In this document: one piece after another, positions 44,196-53,400 of the stretch | Layout: each line of letters starts with the position of its first letter | Numbering within the stretch: position 1 is the stretch's first letter | DNA from: an uncultured Verrucomicrobiota bacterium | Lineage (GTDB): Bacteria; Verrucomicrobiota; Verrucomicrobiia; Opitutales; Seribacteraceae | Reading direction: 5' to 3' | Assembly: GCA_902612125.1 (NCBI GenBank) | Contig: CACMBV010000007.1 | Location: forward strand, 28,734-92,733 | Length of the DNA: 64,000 nt | Notes under the pieces: model-generated | What the model saw: the letters and a program-made list of their open reading frames with translations, nothing else | What the model was told of the DNA's origin: nothing | Database searches by the model: none | Made by a program: the position numbers and the translations under genes

Positions 44196-45632
44196 TTGAA
44201 ACACAACTATTCCAATCATGATCTTTCACCGAAAAGATTACCATACAAAAAAGCATTGCTTTGGCTTAGCTTGGTTTTTTTTACTGATCCAGTCCATGCA
44301 GGTGAAAAGAATAGACTTTCTACTTTTGGTACGATTACTCCTCTTAAAGATAGGGCTCAAGTTTCCACATGGCACAGATTTAATGGTCCATACGATAACG
44401 CAACTTCTTCTGAAGGTCCCCTGACGATTGAAAAAGGTACACTCAAACTACGAAAAATTTGGGAATTACAAAAAGGGGAAGGCTATGCGTCTCCCGCAGT
44501 CAGCCAAAGTCGGCTTATCCTGTTTCATCTTCAAAACGAACATGAAATTATCGAAGCGAGAAATCCAGAAACCGGAGTGAAAATTTGGTCCCACCGATAC
44601 CCCGCTCAATATCGAGACCGTTATGGATACTCCAACGGCCCCCGAGCTAGTCCGGTAATTTGGGACGGTAAAGTTTACGCCCATGGGGTGACCGCTTGGT
44701 TAACCTGCTTGGAACTCGAGTCAGGAAAGCTTCTTTGGAAAAGAGACCTAAAATCTGAGTTTAATATCCCAGATTATTTTTTTGGTAAAGGTTCCAATCC
44801 TCTCGTAGCAGAAAAATCACTTATCCTGAATGTGGGTGGCAAAGAAGGTAAATGCGTGGTTGCCTTTGATCTTTTAACTGGAAAAACAAAGTGGATTACG
44901 CAGGACACATGGGGAGCAAGTTACTCTTCTCCGGTACAGACCAAAATGCATGGTAAGGTAGTTTGCCTTGTATTGACAGGGGGTGAAAGCCGTCCCCCCC
45001 GTGGTGGTTTATTGATTATTGATGCCTTGAATGGGGAAAAATTATCTCGTTTCCCCTGGCGATCTGCATCTTATGAATCTGCGAATGCAGTTCCTCCAGT
45101 CCCTTTGTCGGGAAATCGCCTTTTCTTGAGCGAATGTTATGAAAAGGGTGGGGTTCTCCTTCAGATTGATTCGAAATTTAATCCCAAAATAGTATGGCAT
45201 AAACCTGAATTCAACATTCATTGGATGACTCCAATTGTACATAATGGATATTTGTATGGCATAGCAGGAAGACATCAAAGAGGAGCTGAAGCTTTTTGTG
45301 CAGAACTGAATACTGGAAAAGAGGCATGGAGAAATCGTATCCGTTGGCAAACTTGGTTCATGCAACGAGAGGTAAACCTGGAACTGTTCAGGGGCTCGTA
45401 CTTAAAAATAAATGATCGGTTTTTGGGTTTATCCGAGCTTGGCTCATTGGTCCTGATGGAAATGAATCCACAGGGATTTGAAATACTTGATACTCAACAA
45501 TTATTTTTTGCTCCCGGCACTTGGACGCTTCCAGCTTTGAGTCAGGGTCTTCTCTATATTATGCAAAACGAGACCGACCGGGCCAACGGGCACAAGCCAC
45601 GTCTATTATGTTATGACCTTCGGCCAAATTGA
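44196..45632 (+). CDS. Secreted PQQ-like beta-propeller repeat protein
   Basis: The 478-residue protein shows repeats of the PQQ/quinoprotein-like propeller: RNPETGVKIWSHRY, LELESGKLLWKRDL, FDLLTGKTKWITQDT, LNTGKEAWRNRI, each with the T/SGK..W pattern. It has a signal segment (ALLWLSLVFFTDPVHAG) without a proper ATG: the frame opens with TTG 44196. An ATG at 44218 in the next frame (MIFHRKDYHTKK) would join this frame if the A-run at the KK codons had one base more, so the start or a small frameshift is uncertain. No PQQ ligands or dehydrogenase residues are seen; it is likely a structural or polymer-associated propeller. 3 bp before priA. Confidence 0.78.
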   Translation: MKHNYSNHDLSPKRLPYKKALLWLSLVFFTDPVHAGEKNRLSTFGTITPLKDRAQVSTWHRFNGPYDNATSSEGPLTIEKGTLKLRKIWELQKGEGYASPAVSQSRLILFHLQNEHEIIEARNPETGVKIWSHRYPAQYRDRYGYSNGPRASPVIWDGKVYAHGVTAWLTCLELESGKLLWKRDLKSEFNIPDYFFGKGSNPLVAEKSLILNVGGKEGKCVVAFDLLTGKTKWITQDTWGASYSSPVQTKMHGKVVCLVLTGGESRPPRGGLLIIDALNGEKLSRFPWRSASYESANAVPPVPLSGNRLFLSECYEKGGVLLQIDSKFNPKIVWHKPEFNIHWMTPIVHNGYLYGIAGRHQRGAEAFCAELNTGKEAWRNRIRWQTWFMQREVNLELFRGSYLKINDRFLGLSELGSLVLMEMNPQGFEILDTQQLFFAPGTWTLPALSQGLLYIMQNETDRANGHKPRLLCYDLRPN

Positions 45633-45635
45633 ATC

Positions 45636-47876
45636 ATGGATTCAATTAAAGATTCCTACATTCAAGTACAGCCATTAGGTGGTTTTGATAAGCCCCTGAC
45701 TTACCGCTTTAAGCCGACAGCCTACAATAACATCCGACTGGGTTCACTGGTTTTGATACCGCTGGGAAAACGGAAAATCAACGGTATAGTCTGGTCATTC
45801 GAGGAAGATATTCCAAAGCCAGAATTTAAAGTACATGCTATTCTCTCAGTTATTCAGAGAGAACCTGTCTTAACCCCTGAATTAATGCAATTAGCATCCT
45901 GGATAAGCCAATATTACGTCTGTGCCATGGAAACTTGCCTTGAGGCGATGATCCCCTCCTCCATACGTGAGGGAATGAAAGCAAAATCAAGAAAACTAAT
46001 CTCCTTAAAGAAAACTGAGCTTAACAAATCAAAAATTCCATCACGAGCAACTTCGCAACAAAAGGTCATAAGTTTCCTTGAAAAACGTAGCAAATCCGTT
46101 GCTCTGGGCGAATTGCTCAAAAAAACATCCACCTCCGCAACAACCATTAAAACCCTGATCCAGAAGGGACTCATTTTGGAAACTGAGGAAAAAGTTGAGA
46201 GAGTTGCCTATGAAGATGATTTCTTGGATTCAGCGGACCATGTGATTGCCAAAATAGAACTCACCAGTGAACAAAAAGTCGCAGTGAGTGAAATAAGTCA
46301 GGATTTAAAAGAAAAGTCTTTTGTCACTCGCTTACTCTCGGGCATAACCGGTTCCGGGAAAACCGAGGTTTACTTTGAGGCAATGGAAATGGCACTGGCT
46401 CAGGGAGGGGGCGTTTTATTTCTTGTTCCGGAGGTTACCCTAGCACCTCAAACTGTTTCACGATTGAGAATGAGGTTTGGTAATGAAAAAATTGTCGTCT
46501 GGCACAGTCATCTCTCCGGTGGAGAAAGATTGGATGCGTGGAGAAGTCTAATTAAAAATGAATCACGAATTGTAGTAGGTGCACGCTCGGCCGTTTTTGC
46601 ACCCATATCCAAACTCCGTTTGATCATTGTAGATGAAGAACATGAGATTTCATATAAGCAAGAAGACAACCCACGCTATCATGCCAGGGATGTCGCCATA
46701 GTCAGAGCGAAAACTGAGGAAGCCCTCTGTCTGTTGGGCTCGGCAACACCCAGTCTTGAATCCATGAATAATGTTCAAAAAGGAAAGTATGACATCAGTA
46801 AGCTTACCCTCAGAGTGGATAACCGTGAACTTCCGCTCGTACATCTGGTTGATATGCGCCGGGAAGCTGAAAAAATAAAAACTCTTCCGATACTTTCTCA
46901 GCCATTGATCGAAGCACTTCGTGAACGTTGTGTAAACAGAGAACAAAGTATTCTTTTTCTTAATCGCAGGGGGTTCAACACCACCATGCTATGCACGGAT
47001 TGCGGACATGTTGAAGGTTGCAAGTATTGCAGTATTGCTTTGACCTATCATCGGACCGATGGCTATCTCAAGTGCCACTTGTGCGGCTACCGTAAACCCA
47101 CTCCAAGGTGCTGTTCGAAATGTAAATCTTTCGATTTGCATAAAAGAGGTCACGGTACCCAGAAAATTGAAGACATGGTTGCAGATCTCCTTCCTAGGAC
47201 TACAAGAATTCGAAGAATAGATAGGGATGTTATGTCGAAAAAGAATTTATTCCGTGAGACTCTTTCAGACTTTAGAAAAGGTAAAATTGATGTGCTTGTC
47301 GGAACCCAGATGATTGCGAAGGGACTGGATTTCCCCAAGGTTACCTTGGTAGGGGTTATTGATGCGGACTTACCCCTGAGAATGGAAGATTTCCGTGCCT
47401 CCGAAAGAGCATTTCAAATGCTGGTTCAAGTTTCCGGACGTTCTGGGCGCGGGAATCGGGCAGGGGAGGTTTTTATTCAAACCTATGCTCCATACAGCCC
47501 GAGTATTCAATATGCACGCAAAGCTGACCTCGATGGATTCGTTGATGAAGAATTGGCGATGCGAAAAGAATTCAATTATCCGCCATACAGACATTTAATT
47601 CGCCACTTATTTCGAAGTCGGAGCGAAGCCAAAGTGGAGTTTTATATCACCAAATGGACTAGCCTGATCAAGAAAAGTAATTTAAGAGAAATCACTGTTA
47701 AAGGATCCGCTCCGGCACCAATTGCAAAAATAAACGGGTATTACCGGCATCATCTTTTTTATTTTACACACTCGGTGAGAAACGCACTTGAAAAACTTGG
47801 AACTCTCAGGGAACAATTCCCAATGGATTCTGAAGTTCACGATGTGTTGGATGTGGACGCCCATCAAATCTCCTAA
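45636..47876 (+). CDS. priA: Primosomal protein N' (replication restart helicase)
   Basis: PriA remodels stalled replication forks and reloads the replisome. The 746-residue protein has the N-terminal DNA-binding domain (QVQPLGGFDKPLTYRF), a winged-helix region, the superfamily-2 helicase core with Walker A GITGSGKTE (236-244), DEEH box (333-336) and GSATPS, two zinc motifs (CTDCGHVEGCKYC and CHLCGYRKPTPRCCSKCKS, about residues 452-500), and motif VI LVQVSGRSGRGNRAG. ATG at 45636 follows the propeller gene by 3 bp. It converges with the minus-strand secreted-protein gene 5 bp after its end. Confidence 0.96.
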   Translation: MDSIKDSYIQVQPLGGFDKPLTYRFKPTAYNNIRLGSLVLIPLGKRKINGIVWSFEEDIPKPEFKVHAILSVIQREPVLTPELMQLASWISQYYVCAMETCLEAMIPSSIREGMKAKSRKLISLKKTELNKSKIPSRATSQQKVISFLEKRSKSVALGELLKKTSTSATTIKTLIQKGLILETEEKVERVAYEDDFLDSADHVIAKIELTSEQKVAVSEISQDLKEKSFVTRLLSGITGSGKTEVYFEAMEMALAQGGGVLFLVPEVTLAPQTVSRLRMRFGNEKIVVWHSHLSGGERLDAWRSLIKNESRIVVGARSAVFAPISKLRLIIVDEEHEISYKQEDNPRYHARDVAIVRAKTEEALCLLGSATPSLESMNNVQKGKYDISKLTLRVDNRELPLVHLVDMRREAEKIKTLPILSQPLIEALRERCVNREQSILFLNRRGFNTTMLCTDCGHVEGCKYCSIALTYHRTDGYLKCHLCGYRKPTPRCCSKCKSFDLHKRGHGTQKIEDMVADLLPRTTRIRRIDRDVMSKKNLFRETLSDFRKGKIDVLVGTQMIAKGLDFPKVTLVGVIDADLPLRMEDFRASERAFQMLVQVSGRSGRGNRAGEVFIQTYAPYSPSIQYARKADLDGFVDEELAMRKEFNYPPYRHLIRHLFRSRSEAKVEFYITKWTSLIKKSNLREITVKGSAPAPIAKINGYYRHHLFYFTHSVRNALEKLGTLREQFPMDSEVHDVLDVDAHQIS

Positions 47877-47881
47877 GAAGT

Positions 47882-49810
47882 TTACTCAAAAGGATTTCTT
47901 ACTGGAAAACGGACTGCTGCCCCGCTTGGATTGTTACGGACGACCATGATCCCACTACCTGCAGGAATTAACAGGTCAGTAAATGGAGAGTTACCTGCAC
48001 CCACCTTCCTCCACCCACCTCCGTGGATAACTACTTCGGGAGATTCAATATAACCAGAACCTCTTTCTGTGATAGAAACTGAAGAAATCCTGCCATTCAC
48101 CGGATCAACTTTCGCAATCCCTGTGGCACCAGAACCGCCGCCACCTATAAATGAAACAGCACAATTATATTGATACCCCTCTCCTTGGGAACCAGTGGTC
48201 CACTTTGCCTGACCATTGGGGATGAATTTACAATCTCCGGCCTTTCCTGTAAGCTTGAAACTATGTAAGGTTACATCACGAATCTCAAAAAGACCGTTTG
48301 CACCGGATTCAATAACTAAGGCCGATGAATTAAGATCAACAACCTGTCCTAATTCGTCGACCAGCTGCTTTTGACTGTTTGTCTTGTATCCTTTTGCTCC
48401 TGAGATTCTAACAGTAAAACCATTACGTAATCCGTGAGCAGTCGAAAAAACTTCGATGAACTGACCACTTTCATAGGTCGGGTTAGTCATATTAGTTATC
48501 ACACCTTCAGACAATGAAATATCTCGCTGCATTAAGGAAGCTCCCGGCCCGCTACCTGCCCTTGCCGTCGCAAAGGCATTTTTCCTGATGGTACGATTCT
48601 TACCATCATGCCAGTAGGTTGACCAAACCCCATTTTTGAGTACCTTTACATTATCCGCCCTTTCCTGATCCCGATCAGCAAGCCATAGGAAAGATGACTG
48701 ATTATTATCAGTGATATATTCAGTATCAACAAGATCAGATAGCATTAAATCTACACTGTAAGGGTTGCTAAGCATTACTCTTTTGCCAGATTGCGGAATG
48801 TCAATGAATGTTCGTGTGGTTAAAGCTGTGCCGGACAAAACAAGATTGATTGGAGTTGCCGTTCTTCGGGCAACAACAAAAGATTGATTTGGCAGAATGA
48901 CCTGATGATCTGCCCGCACACTTGGTGAATCAACTCTTTTCCAGGAAGTTCCATCGTGCTTAAAACCTACAAAATCATCGACATTACCAATCTGGGAGGA
49001 AGGAATATCTAACAAATAAAGATAATCGTAGGGCTTTGTCATACTCAGGGAGGTTGATTGATAGCCTAACAATTCACCAAGCGTCCATGCCTCGAATATC
49101 TCAACTTCAGCATCAGGCAAAAAAATGGTCGGCAAATTTTCATTAAAGGGGTTTTCAACCGTTAATTGATTACCTGAATTTCCAACGATACGATAAAATT
49201 TACCAGTTAGGTTTGAATCAGTATCAATCAGAGAAATAAAATGTGGACCACCTTCTATTTCCACTTTTGGCACAGTTGTATAACCATTACCTGGTACCGT
49301 GACATTTATATCAACTACACTTTGTGAACCATTAAGATTTGCCCGGGCATAGGCATTTTCCAAACGGCCATTAAAACCATTGCTGAAGGTAGGAAAGCGA
49401 ATAGACACATTCGGCACACTAAGGTAGTTATTGCCCCCTTCGATGAGGGTAACTCTATCAACGGTAGAATTATTCTCGCTTAGGACCGCTATAGCCCTTG
49501 CTTTTTGAGTGATAAAAATTCCGGGCTTGAAAGGGTTCGAGAGTCTTGTGGGATCAAGTAGATCGGGGACTTTGTAAAAAGAAATATTATTGTCCACTCC
49601 CCCTTTGACCTGTCCACGGAAGACCGATTTTCCCTTTAATGACGGTGAAATAATAACATGATTAGGGTTTTCTTCACTTCCGCCTTCAATTAAAATAGAA
49701 ACTGAACCAAGTAAATCGCTACTTTGAGCAGCATAGGATTTATCGAAATTTAGAAAGAACAGGAGAGAAAAACCTGTGAGTAACGGCAATGGGCAATAAA
49801 AACTGGGCAT
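47882..49810 (-). CDS. Secreted protein of TIGR02597-like family, unknown function
   Basis: The 642-residue protein has a signal peptide (PLPLLTGFSLLFFLNFDKSYA). It consists of beta-rich blocks: SILIEGGSEENPNHVIISPSLKGK near the N-terminus, repeated RVTLIEGGNNYLSVPNVSIRF / GNGYTTVPKVEIEGG / GSGYIESPEVVIHGG units (a sequence motif x-G-x-G-Y-x-x-x-P-x-V-x-I-x-G-G), a central EAWTLGELLG, and IPQSGKRVMLSNPYS. The last block resembles the TIGR02597 group of Verrucomicrobiota secreted proteins; this is a tentative link from memory. The end SGIMVVRNNPSGAAVRFPVRNPFE is typical of that group. It follows the rhodanese gene (153-bp gap) and may be in one unit with the giant gene. Confidence 0.68.
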   Translation of the reverse strand: MPSFYCPLPLLTGFSLLFFLNFDKSYAAQSSDLLGSVSILIEGGSEENPNHVIISPSLKGKSVFRGQVKGGVDNNISFYKVPDLLDPTRLSNPFKPGIFITQKARAIAVLSENNSTVDRVTLIEGGNNYLSVPNVSIRFPTFSNGFNGRLENAYARANLNGSQSVVDINVTVPGNGYTTVPKVEIEGGPHFISLIDTDSNLTGKFYRIVGNSGNQLTVENPFNENLPTIFLPDAEVEIFEAWTLGELLGYQSTSLSMTKPYDYLYLLDIPSSQIGNVDDFVGFKHDGTSWKRVDSPSVRADHQVILPNQSFVVARRTATPINLVLSGTALTTRTFIDIPQSGKRVMLSNPYSVDLMLSDLVDTEYITDNNQSSFLWLADRDQERADNVKVLKNGVWSTYWHDGKNRTIRKNAFATARAGSGPGASLMQRDISLSEGVITNMTNPTYESGQFIEVFSTAHGLRNGFTVRISGAKGYKTNSQKQLVDELGQVVDLNSSALVIESGANGLFEIRDVTLHSFKLTGKAGDCKFIPNGQAKWTTGSQGEGYQYNCAVSFIGGGGSGATGIAKVDPVNGRISSVSITERGSGYIESPEVVIHGGGWRKVGAGNSPFTDLLIPAGSGIMVVRNNPSGAAVRFPVRNPFE

Positions 49811-49927
49811 CTTACTATCAATAAAGATGCTTGATTATCTGCGTAATTGCAAAGTCAAACTAAATGCAATTTCTCTGTATTATAAGATTAACAAATGGGT
49901 TTTCTAGATAGAAACAAGAGGCAATCC

Positions 49928-49949
49928 AAAAAAAACTCCTCAAATGAGT
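49928..49949 (-). terminator. Weak terminator-like hairpin plus T8 after the rhodanese gene
   Basis: On the minus strand ACTC (49949-49946) and GAGT (49938-49935) can pair around a seven-base loop, and eight T residues follow (49935-49928). The stem is only 4 bp, so termination would be weak. It lies between the rhodanese stop (49964) and the TIGR02597-like start (49810). Confidence 0.3.
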
Positions 49950-49963
49950 GTAAATTCAGCCAA

Positions 49964-50344
49964 TTACTTCTTTGCAACCTTAGCTCCTGCCTTTTTCCAA
50001 CCGGAAATTCCTGCTGAGAGGTGCTTTACATTTTTGTAACCGAGCTTAGCTGCAGCATTTGCTCCGCGTTTGTATGCTCTGCAACCTGGTCCACCACAAT
50101 AAGATACAACAAGTGTAGATTTATCTTTAGGGAGAAGAGAGGCGAGGTCTTTGCCAGCCGATGAAAAATCAATTGCAGTCGGGATGTGCCCTCTGCCAAA
50201 GGATTTTGCACCATTAACATCAATGACTGCTACCTTACCATTTTTTAATACTGATTCTAATTCCTTAACACTGATATCAGGATAATCGGCACAAAAAAGT
50301 GTAAAAGGTAAGCATAAAAGAATAAAGGAAGTAAGTAATTTCAT
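49964..50344 (-). CDS. Secreted single-domain rhodanese
   Basis: The 126-residue protein has a signal peptide (LLTSFILLCLPFTLFC) and one rhodanese domain: VAVIDVNGAKSFGRGHIPTAIDF is the usual opening with the GHIPTAI segment, and the active loop is VVSYCGGPGCRAYKRGA with the persulfide cysteine in C-x5-R form. GYKNVKHLSAGISGWKKAG closes the fold. It would transfer sulfane sulfur in the periplasm. It lies 98 bp after the giant gene and upstream of the TIGR02597-like gene on the same strand. A strongly AT-rich 98-bp gap may hold its own promoter. Confidence 0.9.
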   Translation of the reverse strand: MKLLTSFILLCLPFTLFCADYPDISVKELESVLKNGKVAVIDVNGAKSFGRGHIPTAIDFSSAGKDLASLLPKDKSTLVVSYCGGPGCRAYKRGANAAAKLGYKNVKHLSAGISGWKKAGAKVAKK

Positions 50345-50442
50345 TTTAATAATTTATATTATAGGTGTATGTGAAAAAGAACTTTTATAATATAAGTAAC
50401 AAAAATAATATTACAATCTTCAAAAGGTGGAACGGGGGTATA

Positions 50443-53400
50443 TTAAGGCTTTTCGACCCTCAATCTGAGAAAACTTTTCTTGCCAGTTTGAATTTTTTCG
50501 CTGGAAACAAAAATCACTCTTTCCATTCCTCCTCCCAATGCTTGAGCCACCTCTAAAGACAAACCACTTTCAGTCCAAGTTCTGAGGTTGTCGCTTCTTT
50601 CAACTATATAACGAAATACTTCTCCAGTTGTATTACGGGGATTTTTGTAACGTATGAAAGAGATTCTCTGCTTTCCGTCGATTCCACCAAGATACTGGAT
50701 CGGGAGATGATGGGAACTGTCTGGACCTAGCGAATCCAGTCCTAATGCCCGTTCAAAATCATTCTTTAATCCATCGCCATCAGAGTCAACATAGCCTTCA
50801 TTGAAAACTTTCGTGGCATAGTTTTGGTCAACTCCGGATCCCACCATCCTACTAACGAATCGTTGTCTCAAAACATCAAAACGTACATCTTTTTGCCTAA
50901 ATTTCATCCAATTTTCACGGGTCGGCTTGACTACAGTAAGAGTCTTAACTTGGGTTTCAGCTTCCACGTAATTTTCGTTCTCAGGCACATTGAAAGAGAG
51001 AACCACGCTTCCTTCTTGCTGAGGAATAATCTGGTCACCCTGATGCACTTCGACAATTGTGGAATTTGAACTCGTTATAACAAATGGGGCTCCACTTGTC
51101 GCGTATACCCCCTGAAGGATTAAAGGTCTATGGCCTGAAATGACATCATTCAACCGACCATGAGCCGCACTATCGGGGAAGACAATAATTGGCCTCTGTT
51201 TTTCTGAGACTGCAAAAATCCTCACTACTGGCGAAGCAGGTTTAAAATAGGCACTGCCTGGTTGAGCAGCTGTAATGCTCACCGAACCGGACATGCCATC
51301 AAGAATAACTAGACCGTTAGAATTGATAGTCGCCGGTCCGGAACTGACCTTGTAAGTAACGGGCAAACCTGAGGAGGAAACCGCTTTTACCATGAATGGA
51401 GGATCATCCCTGACTTTAATGGGTATAACTTCAAAATTAATAACCTGATCCTCTTTTTGAATTGGATGAATAACCTTTAAAACTTGGCTCTTTGGATGTG
51501 CAGGATGATAGCGAGTATCACCCATTTGAATCGCACTAATGGTGGTATTTCCAACTCCATTTAAATACACCAGATTGCCTACCACCGTCGCAACGGAGGG
51601 ATTACTTGAAACGAAGCTTACGGGAAGTCCTGAGGTTGCAAAAGCCGTCAATTCAAACGCTGGGTCGCCGAGCGCACGATCAGGAAGTCTATACTTCGTT
51701 TGATTGTTTTCGCTGTACCGAATTAATCCACCCCAGTAAATTTCTTGAGATCCTCCAAATGCAGGAGGCTCCTTGGAATAAGGATGTAGGGCTGGCAGCT
51801 GTTCATGAAGATTCCATTTATGGGCAAGATAACCTTCAATTTTTTGGCGATTAACGGCATTTACCTGCTTATCAAAAACCAACACTTCTGCGATTTCTCC
51901 ATCAAATCCCTGTCCGACTTTGTCAATGGCCAAGACTCCTTGCCCAAAAGATTGCGAACCGATTATCCGACCATCCACCCAGAGGGATTGAGAATTGGGT
52001 GCCACTCTAAGGGTCGAAATACTCCATGAATTAGTTTTTGCCTTTGAAATAATCTGAACATTCCCGGAAGCATGCTCCAAGGCAACAAAGCCGTCAGAAC
52101 TAGTAGTGCTTAAATCACCACCGAGAATTTTAGACTGACCAGGCATATTTTGGCGATGCACGATAAAAACGAAGGACGGATTAGATACCGCATTTTGAAT
52201 ATCAAAAATTTGACTGAAATTAGAATCAAAAGTTACGATAGGTTTCTGATTTAGTTTGGACGGAGTCCATCTAGGCATTTTACTTGCGTATGACTGAATA
52301 GGATTATTTGTATTGCCAGACTTGTCAGCCCACATACTTATTCGGTTACCCGAAATGAAATCATTGGCACCATCGACTTGTGAATCTCCGTTAATGTCGG
52401 TGGCGTCAAACCAAAGCTTCAGTCCTGGAGCGGAATCCGCAAAAAGGTTACCCCATCGGATTGTCAATTTTCGAGATTTCTCAATTGCGGGATGATATTT
52501 CCTGTCCCCCACTTGAGTTGCAGTAATGGTGACTTGACCCGCACCTTGAAGGTATAGATATTGGCCCACTACCGTGGCCAGTGCCGGATCAGATGAGCGA
52601 AAGGAGACTGGCAAGCCAGAGCTTGCGTTTGCTTCCAGCTTCAAAGGGAAATCTCCCACTGAATGATCAGGAATTGGAGCAATATCCAAAGTTTGAGGGA
52701 CCCGAACAACCGTAAGATAATTGTACGCTGGCAGTGCCACCTCATAGGATGAGTTCCCTTTTTGATTAGCGACTATTCTTGTCTGGCCTGCTCCAATAAG
52801 TTCGATTCGATTGAAGTCACCCGCACCTCCGCCATAAATTGACCGCACTTCAGCAGAATTCAGGGTGATGCCATAGACTCGCAAGTCATCGACAATTGCT
52901 TTAATAGGAAGATTCCCGCCGCCAAGGACCAAACTACTGAACCTTGATGAAAGCCCGGTTCCCGTAAAATAGTGACCCGACGATTGTGAAAGCAGAACTG
53001 AATTCTCATAAAGTGAAATGGTACCGTTAACATCCTCATAGGTGAGGGCGAGGTTTGTCCAAAGACCGTTTAGGAGAACCGCACTGGGAGTCGCAAGGAC
53101 CTGTGTTTCGGTGGAACCGTCAAGCGAAAGGAAAACTTCAATACTTCCGTTCTGATCGTTTTTCTTAATTCTGAAAACATTCATTCCGGGAATACCTGAC
53201 TTCGAAAGAATGTTGCAATGATTGGACTGCGTTTCATTGGGATTGATCCAAAAGCTTACACTAAAGTTGGAATCAATTTCCACGGTTCCAAAATCAATCC
53301 GCCCTTGGGATACCCCAAGGGCAACCCCATTACCGAAGAGTCCAGGTTTCCAGGAATTACTGGTTCCGTTTACTGAAAGCCCAAAGAGGGTGCCGTTATA

